The notes below the pieces were generated by a model. The model was not told the origin of the DNA and ran no database searches. It worked only from the letters and a program-made list of their open reading frames with translations. Shown here in pieces: positions 36,801 to 45,031 of a stretch of 64,000 nt of DNA (position 1 is its first letter; each line of letters begins with the position of its first letter). The translations under genes and the position numbers were made by a program. The stretch covers positions 1-64,000 of the forward strand of contig JBAVAR010000011.1 of assembly GCA_049585815.1 (NCBI GenBank), in the 5' to 3' direction. Source of the stretch: DATLSM01 sp049585815 (GTDB lineage Bacteria; Actinomycetota; Thermoleophilia; Solirubrobacterales; 70-9).

Positions 36801-37702
36801 CTGGCGAAAGTGGCGAAATCTACTTCTACTCGCCTGAACAGCTCGACAAAACAAAAGGCGTGCCGAACCAGCAGAACCTCTATGTCTACCGTGACGGCAG
36901 CCCCCAGTTCGTTGCGACGCTCAGCCCGATCGGGGGCGAAGAAGGACCGGTGACGCGCGTCCAGGTGTCCCCCGACGGAAGTCATGCGGCGTTCGTCACC
37001 TCCAGTCAGGTGACCAGCTACAACAACGCCGGCATGGCGGAGATGTACTCATACGACCCCTCCCAGGGGTTGGTCGTCTGCGTCTCCTGCCGGCCGGACG
37101 GCTTGCCGCCGACGGTGAACGTCGAAGCCAGCAAGATGGGCCTGTTCATGTCGAACGACGGCAGGACCTTCTTCTCGACCGAAGATCCGCTGGTGCCGAC
37201 GGACACGAACGAAGCGCAGGACGTCTACGAGTACGTGGAAGGCAGGCCGCAGTTGATTACCCCGGGCACCGGTACGAGCCAGTCACATCTGGGCGGGTAC
37301 GGCGGCAGCGGCAACAAGGGGTCCGAAGGGCTCGCTGGAGTCAGCGCCGACGGCGTCAATGTCTACTTCTCCACCCGGGACATCCTCGTTCCGCAAAACA
37401 AAAACGGGCCATTCCTCGCCTTCTATGACGCTCGCACCGACGGCGGTTTCCTCTATGAACCACCGCTGGCTCCGTGCGAAGCTGCCGACGAGTGCCACGG
37501 TGCCGGCAATTCCACCCCGGTGGAACCCACGGTGTCCAGCGAAGGCAGTCTCGGCTCTCGCGGCAACGCGCCAAACCCGAAGCGGCAGAGGGTCAAGCGA
37601 AGTCATCACCGGCGCCACCACCGAAAGAGCCAGCGCCGCCATGGCAGGCGCCACCATCGCTCCAAGTTCCAGCGGCAGCAAGGAAGCTACCGCCATGCAT
37701 AG
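33836..37702 (+). CDS. Giant secreted protein A: beta-propeller, Fn3-like repeats, TolB-like region
   Basis: 1288 residues from GTG 33836, with AAGGAG upstream and a signal peptide (about 1-40). Residues about 40-315 read as an NHL-type propeller (TGDVYASSYGGGQLVEF, LYVGNGSSTVKVYN, LAVDEGTDTLFVAIG). Three Fn3-like modules follow (about 318-605), each with YFEYGxTTxYG and TYHFRVVAxN signatures. CPNSIVRQQNESEYLPDCRSYELVSP marks the start of a TolB/PD40-like propeller (DGTKVFFTSPERLTSEDTD, GSHAAFVTSSQVTS, FFSTEDPLVPTDTNEAQD). Near the end are PPLAPCEAADECHGAG and a His/Arg/Lys-rich tail. No enzyme motif is seen; a surface structural or binding role is inferred. First gene of a four-gene overlapping set and a paralogue of 40496-45031. 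Confidence 0.85.
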   Translation: MAASISRIGGARAIACAAIAVGLLLLLVLPVSQSFASEHTEVTGEYGKEGPKSSGLGVGCHLGYNGSTGHLYLAADGKIYGLAVSSGSATPLGGKFPVTTGISTGCGEPDIEVESSGAGNIYGVQSGGNGEIYGWDSSGNALGTPWPVSVPGGGELCGVDVGPGGGPWAGDYSQQKIFKYSAAGTATGTINVGFSLCKLAVDHVTGDVYASSYGGGQLVEFTASSGYTEKITFPAPGGEPGLAVNDAEHKLYVGNGSSTVKVYNTETTSLIETITLPEEGGHGLAVDEGTDTLFVAIGSGSSGYIVEYLGLTTPKATTGEPTGNSEVSGTANPNGVGPITECYFEYGLTTAYGSKQNCAESTPISSEETVHANLPGLIGEETYHYRLVLTNGEPHVIGRGADKTITPHNVKGLFTEAASEVTQDSAILNARFEGTNEDTHYYFEYGQTTNYGHKTAIPPGEDVGATTGATHISSTIAGLEPGITYHFRVVAENSIGLSKANDNSFRTNQLPAIISDTTSHITETSAEVDATINPHEFETDYFVEYGPTPQYGSIAPIPHGILAPGNSAESVPIQLTGLQGIRYHFRVVAANRWGRVETEDQSFNFYPPSCPNSIVRQQNESEYLPDCRSYELVSPEETGAVELTNSEFTADPYATNPPRFAFVGFLGGINGTEPTNSGDDTYVATRTSIGWKTHLVGVRGFEGQASGPLFASPDFSKFLNFDEPPFFEGQPQPPHNIPYTWDSEGNPLGRLPANFESVPKAEENLGAYQPSPDLNHLAFSSSNIAFTSEGLTTPPGSAYDYNVATETTTLISKKANGENIEQEPGNTSATKEEILFPGDNPEYGGYGYGSMAPPYHPGVSTDGSHILMSTASAPYNHFNEPPKPTRLYMRVNDLVTYEVSQGHDVNYVGMTADGTKVFFTSPERLTSEDTDNSVDLYMWSEAGNKLTLVSKGGEGAEGSGNSDECNATWVSGCGIRPLETQHYTDNSIAGESGEIYFYSPEQLDKTKGVPNQQNLYVYRDGSPQFVATLSPIGGEEGPVTRVQVSPDGSHAAFVTSSQVTSYNNAGMAEMYSYDPSQGLVVCVSCRPDGLPPTVNVEASKMGLFMSNDGRTFFSTEDPLVPTDTNEAQDVYEYVEGRPQLITPGTGTSQSHLGGYGGSGNKGSEGLAGVSADGVNVYFSTRDILVPQNKNGPFLAFYDARTDGGFLYEPPLAPCEAADECHGAGNSTPVEPTVSSEGSLGSRGNAPNPKRQRVKRSHHRRHHRKSQRRHGRRHHRSKFQRQQGSYRHA

Positions 37703-40499
37703 CAGTCGACACACATTCTCACTGCGATGGATTGGCGTGAAGCGCCGCCGCTCCCTTGGCCTTTCCGTCACGACGCTGATTGCGGCGGTCGCCACGGTGG
37801 CTGCACTGGCGCCCGGACGTGCTGGGGCAGAATCTCCGATATACCAATTTGAAGTCACTCCGTCCACCACTCAGGCAGGCGGGCACCCGAATCTCCACAC
37901 GCTGGTTTGGGTCGGGAATCGCTATACGCAGCAGATTCCTCCGCCCAGCTGCGACTGCCAGGACCCGAAGGACGTGACTGTTGAAATGCCGACCGGCGTC
38001 ATCGGGCTTCCGCAGGCGATGCCGAAATGCAGCGCCGCCGACTTCGCCGACCAGGAATGCCCGCCGGAGACGCAGATCGGGGCCGCCGTCATCAGCATCA
38101 ACGCGGAACCGCCCGGCACCTCGGGTTTTGGCAGGATCGCAATTTTCAACCTCGAACCGCACCCGGGCGAAGCGGGGCTTTTCGGCTTCACTTTCCCGCT
38201 CCTGCGTTTTCCCGTATACCAGTCGATCAACTCGCGGACCGAGAGTGACTACGGCCTGGATGTAGGCACGGTCAACATCACTCATCTTCTGCCGCTCGCC
38301 TTTGTCGAAGAGAACATCTGGGGCGTGCCGGCATCGCCCGAACACGATGCGGAACGGATGCCGACTGGATGGGAATCGTTCTTCGACGGGATAAATCCTC
38401 CGACGCCGTCCACCGAATTGGAAGTCCCATTCATCAACAACCCGACCACGTGCGGTCAGCAAAACCTCACCGCGAATGTGACCGTCCTTTCTTACGACAA
38501 AGGAGTGACTCACGCCAGCCATCCCTATCCTCCGACCACAGGCTGCGATCAGCTCAGCTTCAATCCGAGCCTCTACGCACAGCCCACGACGACGGCGACC
38601 GACTCGGCCTCCGGCCTTGACGTCGATCTCCAGGTGCCCCAGCAGCTCAGCCCGGAAGTAGCCTCACCCTCGGAGATCCGTGCGACGACGGTCGCGCTGC
38701 CCTCCGGATTCTCCATCAATCCCAACGCCGCCGATGGAAAGACGTCGTGCTCGAACGCCGAAGCGGAGATCGGCACCCGACTCGAAGCGCAATGCCCGGA
38801 AGACTCGAAGGTGGGCACCGTGAGCGTGGACAGCTCGGCGCTGCCGGGACCGATTCCCGGCTACATCTATCTCGGTACGCCGTTGCCCGGCGATCGCTAC
38901 CGGCTGATTCTCACCGCCAATGGCTACAACGTCCACGTCAAGCTGCCGGGTTCGGTTCTCGCCAACGAACAGAATGGCCAGGTCACCGTTTCCTTCCAGG
39001 ACCTTCCCCAGACTCCGTTCTCCGCGTTCAACATGCACTTCTTCGGTTCCGAACGGGGACTGCTCGCGACCCCCGAAAAGTGCGGCACCTATGGCGTCAG
39101 CAGCACCTTCACGCCGTGGGACAACCTTCTCTCCGAACAGACCTCCACGCAGTACTTCACCCTGAGCAGCGGTCCTGGCGACAGTAGCTGTCCGGCCTCC
39201 AGCCGCCCGTTCAACCCGACCTTCAGCGCAGGCGTGGCGGACAGGACCGGCGGAGCGCATTCGCCATTCTCGGTCGTTCTCAAGAGGCCCGACGGCGATC
39301 AGAACCTGAGCGGACTGGACGTGACGACCCCGCCGGGGCTCGCCGCGACCCTCGCGGGCGTCTCCTATTGCCCCGATGCGACGCTCGCCGCGGCTGCCAC
39401 ATCGGTGTCTGGCCTATCCGAGCTTGCCAGCCCGAGCTGTCCCGCGAGCTCCCGGATCGGGACCGCCTCAACCGCCTCCGGTGCGGGCGATCATCCTCTC
39501 TATCTACCTGGTCAGGTCTACCTGGCGGGACCTTACAAGGGCGCCCCGCTCAGCCTCGCGGTGATCACCCCCGCCGTTTCCGGCCCCTATGACCTGGGCA
39601 ACGTCGTCGTGCGCGCCGCGCTCCAGGTCAACCCGGTGAACGCCCAAATCACCGCGGTAACTGACCCCCTGCCCCAGATCATCGACGGGATCCCGCTGCG
39701 CCTGCGTCAGATTCAGGTCGATCTCAACCGGCCCCAATTTGCGCTCAACCCAACCAACTGCTCTCAGTTTGCAGTCCAAGCGAAGATTTTCGGCAATCAG
39801 GGGGCTGAGGCGGACCCCGCGGCGCCCTTCCAGGTCGCCAACTGCGCCGAAATGCCTTTTGGCGCGAAGCTGCAGCTGATGCTCCACGGGGGCACGAAGC
39901 GGGCTCAGACCCCGGCCTTGACGGCCGTACTCACCGCTCGTCCCGGAGAAGCGAACATCGCCAAGACCGTGGTCACGATGCCAAACTCGATCTTCCTCGA
40001 CAACGCTCACGTCCGCGGGCCGTGTACCAAAGTACAGTTCGCGGCAAACAGCTGTCCGCCCGGCTCGATACTCGGCACCGCAAAGGCCGAATCACCGCTG
40101 CTGGCCCAGCCGCTTGAAGGAAATGTATATCTGGCCACCGGCTATGGCCACAAGCTGCCGGACATCCTCGCCGCGCTGAAAGGGCAGGTCAACATAAACC
40201 TCGATGGTCGCGTGGATTCGGTTCACCAGAGCCTGCGCACCAGTTTCGAAGCGGTGCCGGACGTGCCGGTGACAAGGTTCGTACTCAATCTGCGCGGAGG
40301 AAGTAGGGGCTTGCTGGAAAATAGTGCCAACCTCTGCGCCAAGGTGCAGCGAGCGACCGTCAATATGACGGGTCAGAACAACCTCCGCACCAACACGAAG
40401 CCAAAGCTGCAGCTTTCGTGTGGCGGACACGGCAACAGCAGCAACCTCAAGCGTAAGCAGCAAAGGCGCCCGGCTCCGACGGGGAGAGGGACAAGGTGA
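37695..40499 (+). CDS. Giant secreted protein B, unnamed all-beta family
   Basis: 934 residues. ATG 37695 overlaps the previous stop by 8 bp (ATGCATAG), indicating translational coupling; the frame stays open upstream but only inside protein A. The signal peptide is about 1-45 (SLGLSVTTLIAAVATVAALAP). The mature protein is beta-rich with regularly spaced cysteines. Recognisable blocks are TPSTTQAGGHPNLHT, MPTGVIGLPQAMPKCSAADFA, SEIRATTVALPSGFSINPNAADG, LPGPIPGYIYLGTPLPGDRYRL, GLAATLAGVSYCPDATLAAA and CPPGSILGTAKAESPLLAQPLEG. Two sections (about 330-560 and 600-800) look internally related (C-P-x-x-S-x-(I/V)-GT motifs recur). The tail is short and basic. I know no function; it is conserved next to protein A-type genes here (the same pair is repeated downstream). 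Confidence 0.85.
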   Translation: MHSSRHTFSLRWIGVKRRRSLGLSVTTLIAAVATVAALAPGRAGAESPIYQFEVTPSTTQAGGHPNLHTLVWVGNRYTQQIPPPSCDCQDPKDVTVEMPTGVIGLPQAMPKCSAADFADQECPPETQIGAAVISINAEPPGTSGFGRIAIFNLEPHPGEAGLFGFTFPLLRFPVYQSINSRTESDYGLDVGTVNITHLLPLAFVEENIWGVPASPEHDAERMPTGWESFFDGINPPTPSTELEVPFINNPTTCGQQNLTANVTVLSYDKGVTHASHPYPPTTGCDQLSFNPSLYAQPTTTATDSASGLDVDLQVPQQLSPEVASPSEIRATTVALPSGFSINPNAADGKTSCSNAEAEIGTRLEAQCPEDSKVGTVSVDSSALPGPIPGYIYLGTPLPGDRYRLILTANGYNVHVKLPGSVLANEQNGQVTVSFQDLPQTPFSAFNMHFFGSERGLLATPEKCGTYGVSSTFTPWDNLLSEQTSTQYFTLSSGPGDSSCPASSRPFNPTFSAGVADRTGGAHSPFSVVLKRPDGDQNLSGLDVTTPPGLAATLAGVSYCPDATLAAAATSVSGLSELASPSCPASSRIGTASTASGAGDHPLYLPGQVYLAGPYKGAPLSLAVITPAVSGPYDLGNVVVRAALQVNPVNAQITAVTDPLPQIIDGIPLRLRQIQVDLNRPQFALNPTNCSQFAVQAKIFGNQGAEADPAAPFQVANCAEMPFGAKLQLMLHGGTKRAQTPALTAVLTARPGEANIAKTVVTMPNSIFLDNAHVRGPCTKVQFAANSCPPGSILGTAKAESPLLAQPLEGNVYLATGYGHKLPDILAALKGQVNINLDGRVDSVHQSLRTSFEAVPDVPVTRFVLNLRGGSRGLLENSANLCAKVQRATVNMTGQNNLRTNTKPKLQLSCGGHGNSSNLKRKQQRRPAPTGRGTR

Positions 40500-43400
40500 C
40501 CTGCACGGGATCGACAATCGGGCGACGCATGCGGGTTGCCATTCTGGGAGCCTGCCTGGCAGCGGGAGTGTCGCTGCTTGCTGCCGGGCCCGCGGAGGCG
40601 GTGCAGTGGACCCCCCACTCCTATGAAAAGAGCATTAGCGGATGGTCGGGCGGTGGTAGGAGCGTTGCGGTTGATCAGCAGAGTGGGGACTTCTACATAG
40701 CCACAATCGAACCCGGGCTCCGTATCTACAAATTCAATGCTCAGGGTGAACCGAGCGCATTCAGCGCCCTCGGAGGGGCGAGCTATATCCAGGTTACGAG
40801 CGAAGAAGTCTGCAGCTGCAGTGAAGCTCGCGTCGTAGTTGATAATTCCGGAGGGTCAGATCAGGGGCGCATCTACGTAATCAGCAGTTGGCGTGACAAA
40901 ACCTGGGCCTTCGAACCCAGCGGAACTCCGGTCGGCGGAGCCTTCCCAATAGACAGCTCTGAAGGGGAGCTGGCGATCAGCCCCACCACCGGCAATTTCT
41001 TTGTGACCGGAACGCCCCTGCTGGAACGCGCATATGAATACAATCACGCTGGGGAAAAGACAGGCAACTACGTCGATCTCAGTACGTGGGGAAGCACCGA
41101 CATGGTGCTAAGTCCGACTGGAAACTGGTACACCTACCATGGGTATCAGGAACCGCGTGGAATTCTTAAACAGAACGCGTCGGGCGAACTAATTGAACAC
41201 CTGTATTCCCAATTTTCAGAAGCCTTCAACATCAATTCGAAATCCGGCAACGTGCTCTCCGCCCGAGAAGAAGAAATTGCTGAATTTGATCCCAACGGTA
41301 ACGAATTACCGCGCTTCGAATACGAATCCGAAGGTGAAGCGAAAGCAGTCGCGGTAAACGCGGTCAACAATTACATCTATGTGCTAAAGAATTACGGCGG
41401 CAACGAGCTGAGCATCTATGCACCGGGAGCTCCAGTAACGGCCCCGTCGGCCGAAAACGAATCGCCCACGAATATCAAAGGAACGTCTATGACGTTGCAT
41501 GCCTCGGTTGAACCCGAAGGCGTGACGACGACCGAATGTGCCTTCGAATTCACAACCACAGAAGAATACGGCTATATAGATTACGAAGAACACAGAGTGC
41601 CCTGCGAACAGGGGAAAGCAATATCCGGCAGTTCTTCCACACCTGTCAGCGCGATGATTACTGGCTTGACCCAAGGAGCCACCTACCACACACGCCTTGA
41701 TGTCGGCAACGCAAACGGCGAATTCCATACCAGGGACGCCAAGGTGATCCCCTCCGAACCCCCGGTCATCGAAAGCCCCTACATCGACAGCGTCCATACC
41801 GACAGCGTCGAATTCCACGCTGAAATCACCCCGGAAGGGGCTCCGACCACTTTCCACGTGCTCTACGGAACGGCCAACTGCGCCGCCGAACCCGAAGCCT
41901 GTTCCCAGACCCCCGAGACCTCCTCGATCGGAAACGGTCTACTGCCGATCGCGGTCAGCGCCCACGTGACCGGGCTGAAGCCGGGAACCACATACCACTA
42001 CATAATCGTCGCGACCAACCAGAGCGCCACCGTTGAATCGACAAACGGGACCTTCACCACGTTCCCCTATACACCGGTGCTCGAAGACAGCTGTCCCAAT
42101 GCTCACGTTCGTCAACAGACCAGCGCCGCGCTGCTGCCGGACTGCCGTGCCTATGAGCTGGTCTCGGCCGGCAGGGCCGGTGGATACGATGTCGAGTCGT
42201 TCCTCAACGCCGAACAGGAACCGTTCGGTGGCTATCCCTACGCGGAGAATCCGCCACGCGCCCTCTACGGCGTCCACGACGGAGCAATTCCCGGTAGCGG
42301 ACACCCGACCAATCACGGTCTCGACCCCTACGTCGCGACCCGCGGTGAAGAAGGTTGGAGCACATCCTACGTCGGCATTCCGGCCAATCTTCCGTATTCG
42401 ACTGAATCGTTCGCTTCGCCGCTGGCTGGCGCAGACTCCTCGTTGGACACGTTCGCCTTCGGCGGTCCGGGACTGTGCTCGCCATGCTTCGCGGACGGCA
42501 CCACCGGCGTGCCGGTGACACTTCCCAACGGCAGCTTGGTGCAGGGCATGGCCGGATCAGAGCAGCCTGGCGCCGGCGCGAGCGCCAGCATGCTCGTGAA
42601 GAAGCCGCTCTCCTCTGACGGCAGGCACCTGATCTTCGGCTCGGACTCCGAATTCGAGGCCGGTGCCGGAAGCCCCGCGATCTACGATCGCAACCTCACC
42701 ACCGACGTCACTCATGCGGTCTCGAAGCTGCCCGGAGGCGGAAGCATTCCCTGTCTGATGGACTGCAGCTCCGACGGTCTCGCGGAGCTCGATGTCTCCA
42801 GCGACGGCTCGCGCATTGTCATCGGGCAGTTGATCTCGAAAGATGCCGCGGGCAATCGCTACTGGCACCTGTACATGAATATCGGCGACTCTGGCCAGAC
42901 GATCGACCTTACCCCTGGGGCGACGGAAGGTGCTCTCTACGACGGGATGACCGCCGACGGGTCCATGGTGTACTTCACTACGAAGAACCAGCTGACCGGC
43001 CAGGACACTGACAGCAGTGCCGACATCTACCGGGCCGACGTCACCACCTCCGGCGCGAACCTTTCGCTCGTCTCGATCGGCAGCGGCGGCAGCGGCAACT
43101 CCGAATCCTGCGAACCGCTCGGCGACTCCCAGAATGAACATTGGAACAGCGTCCAATCCACACCCAACTGCGACGCTGTCGCGGTCGGCGGCGGCGGCGG
43201 AGTCGCGGCGGCCGACGGAAGCATCTATTTCCTCAGTCCCGAACTGCTGGACGGAGGCGTCGAACCCACGGACGGCGTCGCCAACCAGCCCAACCTCTAC
43301 ATCTCCCGCCCCGGATCGCCCCCCAGCTTCGTCGCCACTCTTGAGTCGAGTGCCACCGGTCCGACGCCGCCGCTGGAGGAACATCGGTTCGCGAAGTACT

Positions 43401-45031
43401 TTGGCCCGAGCAGCAACACCCAGTTCGTCGCAGTTGACAACTCCGGCGGGCCCTCCGACGGCGACGTCTACGTCGTCAACCGCAATGAACAGGTGATTCG
43501 CAAGTACGACTCCGAAGGCAACCTGGTGACCAGCTGGCAGAACAATGGCGTTTTCGATCCCAGTTTGGCGCACGAAATCGCCGGCATTGCTGTGGGAGGC
43601 CCGGAAAATGCTCTCTACGTCGCGATCGACGAAGAAGTCAACTCCGGGGAAAACCGGATATTCGAGTACGACGAAAACGGCAACCAGCTCGCGTCAACTT
43701 CAAATGTTGAAAAGGCTCCGGAACCGATCGGAATCGCGGTCGACTCGCAAGGGAATGTCTTCTACGAGGGCTACGGCGTGGTCATGCGCTGGCAGAAGGG
43801 CAAAGGATCGACTGAAATCGCTGGCGGCACTTACAACTCGCCGCCGCCGACGGGACTCGCTGTCAATCCGAGCACTGGCACTCTCTACGTGAGCTACGGC
43901 GGCCAAGAAATCTCGCGCTACGCGTTCAGCTCAGAAGGAAAGGTGATCGAACCGAGTGGCGAATGTGCGTCCCGCTGCGAACCAACGTCGACCTTTGGCG
44001 CCGGCGAAGTCTCGAACGCGAGCGGCATGTTCGTCGACCCCACCCGCGGCGAACTGTACGTCGACGAGGGCAACAAGATCATCCGCTTCCTCGGAACTGG
44101 CACCCGTGCCCCCGGGCCGGATGTTGGGGTCAAGAAGATCAACAACTCATCCTCGGTTGCGCTCAGCTCCTCCACCGATCTCTATGCAACTAACGCCGGC
44201 TCCGAAGGTGCCGACGTGGCGGCGTTCGGCCCGATCCGCCTGGCCCCCGATCCCCGCACCGACAATCCGCTCGTGCTCGACTCCGTGAACGAAGCAGGAT
44301 CCCGGCGCACCGGTGATTTCCAGATCACACCGAATGGAGACAAGGCGGTCTTCCTCTCGACGATCGCCTACACCGGTCACGTGACCGGTCGGCGGGAGGA
44401 GGTGTTTCTCTCCGAATCGACGGGCGGGACGCTCGATTGCGTCTCCTGCAATCCGACGAATGCCCAGGCGCTCGGCGGGGCCTCGCTCGCCCGTGACGGG
44501 CTCAGCCTGACCGATGAAGGGAGGGTGTTTTTCAACTCGACCGATGTCCTCTCCCCCCGTGACTTGGATAACCGCGAAGACGTCTATGAGTGGGAGAACG
44601 GCAAGACCAGCCTGATTTCCACCGGCCTCAGTCCCTTCAACTCCACGCTGTTGACGGCGAGCGCTAACGGCAAGGATGCATTCTTCTTCACACGGGACAC
44701 TCTGGTTCCCCAGGATCAGAACGGCAGCCTCGTAAAGCTCTACGACGCTCGCGAAGGTGGCGGCTTTCCCTATACGCCGCCGCCGGTGAGTTGCAAAGCG
44801 TCCGACGAGTGCCACGGTCCCGGTACGCAGGCAGCTCCGGCACCGGCCGTCAACTCGATCACCGGCACCGGTGGAAATCACGTGCAATCGACCCACGCGC
44901 TGAAGTGCCGACACGGGCAGGTTAAGCGGCACGGCCGCTGCGTCAGGCAGCACAGGCGCGGCCACCTCCGCCATCACCGGCGCGCCAAGAGCAAGCGAGA
45001 TGGCGGGCAAAGCACGGGGGGGAGGCGATGA
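40496..45031 (+). CDS. Giant secreted protein A' (A paralogue with a second propeller inserted)
   Basis: 1511 residues. GTG 40496 overlaps the previous stop by 4 bp (GTGA) after GGGGAGAGGG. The signal peptide is about 1-35. An N-terminal propeller-like region (about 50-310) and two Fn3-like modules (TGLTQGATYHTRLDVGN, TGLKPGTTYHYIIVATNQ) precede CPNAHVRQQTSAALLPDCRAYELVSAGRAG, the same junction motif as in protein A. The TolB-like part then begins, but at about 960-1250 a second NHL-type propeller is inserted (DGDVYVVNRNEQVIRKYDSEGN, YVAIDEEVNSGENRIFEYDENGN, LYVSYGGQEISRYAF, GELYVDEGNKIIRFLG) before the TolB-like end resumes. PPPVSCKASDECHGPG and LKCRHGQVKRHGRCVRQ close the protein. Surface location is inferred. 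Confidence 0.85.
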   Translation: MTCTGSTIGRRMRVAILGACLAAGVSLLAAGPAEAVQWTPHSYEKSISGWSGGGRSVAVDQQSGDFYIATIEPGLRIYKFNAQGEPSAFSALGGASYIQVTSEEVCSCSEARVVVDNSGGSDQGRIYVISSWRDKTWAFEPSGTPVGGAFPIDSSEGELAISPTTGNFFVTGTPLLERAYEYNHAGEKTGNYVDLSTWGSTDMVLSPTGNWYTYHGYQEPRGILKQNASGELIEHLYSQFSEAFNINSKSGNVLSAREEEIAEFDPNGNELPRFEYESEGEAKAVAVNAVNNYIYVLKNYGGNELSIYAPGAPVTAPSAENESPTNIKGTSMTLHASVEPEGVTTTECAFEFTTTEEYGYIDYEEHRVPCEQGKAISGSSSTPVSAMITGLTQGATYHTRLDVGNANGEFHTRDAKVIPSEPPVIESPYIDSVHTDSVEFHAEITPEGAPTTFHVLYGTANCAAEPEACSQTPETSSIGNGLLPIAVSAHVTGLKPGTTYHYIIVATNQSATVESTNGTFTTFPYTPVLEDSCPNAHVRQQTSAALLPDCRAYELVSAGRAGGYDVESFLNAEQEPFGGYPYAENPPRALYGVHDGAIPGSGHPTNHGLDPYVATRGEEGWSTSYVGIPANLPYSTESFASPLAGADSSLDTFAFGGPGLCSPCFADGTTGVPVTLPNGSLVQGMAGSEQPGAGASASMLVKKPLSSDGRHLIFGSDSEFEAGAGSPAIYDRNLTTDVTHAVSKLPGGGSIPCLMDCSSDGLAELDVSSDGSRIVIGQLISKDAAGNRYWHLYMNIGDSGQTIDLTPGATEGALYDGMTADGSMVYFTTKNQLTGQDTDSSADIYRADVTTSGANLSLVSIGSGGSGNSESCEPLGDSQNEHWNSVQSTPNCDAVAVGGGGGVAAADGSIYFLSPELLDGGVEPTDGVANQPNLYISRPGSPPSFVATLESSATGPTPPLEEHRFAKYFGPSSNTQFVAVDNSGGPSDGDVYVVNRNEQVIRKYDSEGNLVTSWQNNGVFDPSLAHEIAGIAVGGPENALYVAIDEEVNSGENRIFEYDENGNQLASTSNVEKAPEPIGIAVDSQGNVFYEGYGVVMRWQKGKGSTEIAGGTYNSPPPTGLAVNPSTGTLYVSYGGQEISRYAFSSEGKVIEPSGECASRCEPTSTFGAGEVSNASGMFVDPTRGELYVDEGNKIIRFLGTGTRAPGPDVGVKKINNSSSVALSSSTDLYATNAGSEGADVAAFGPIRLAPDPRTDNPLVLDSVNEAGSRRTGDFQITPNGDKAVFLSTIAYTGHVTGRREEVFLSESTGGTLDCVSCNPTNAQALGGASLARDGLSLTDEGRVFFNSTDVLSPRDLDNREDVYEWENGKTSLISTGLSPFNSTLLTASANGKDAFFFTRDTLVPQDQNGSLVKLYDAREGGGFPYTPPPVSCKASDECHGPGTQAAPAPAVNSITGTGGNHVQSTHALKCRHGQVKRHGRCVRQHRRGHLRHHRRAKSKRDGGQSTGGRR

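Noticed and set aside
42557..43573. 338-codon minus-strand open frame inside the A' gene
   Set aside because: Shadow of the strongly supported coding strand.
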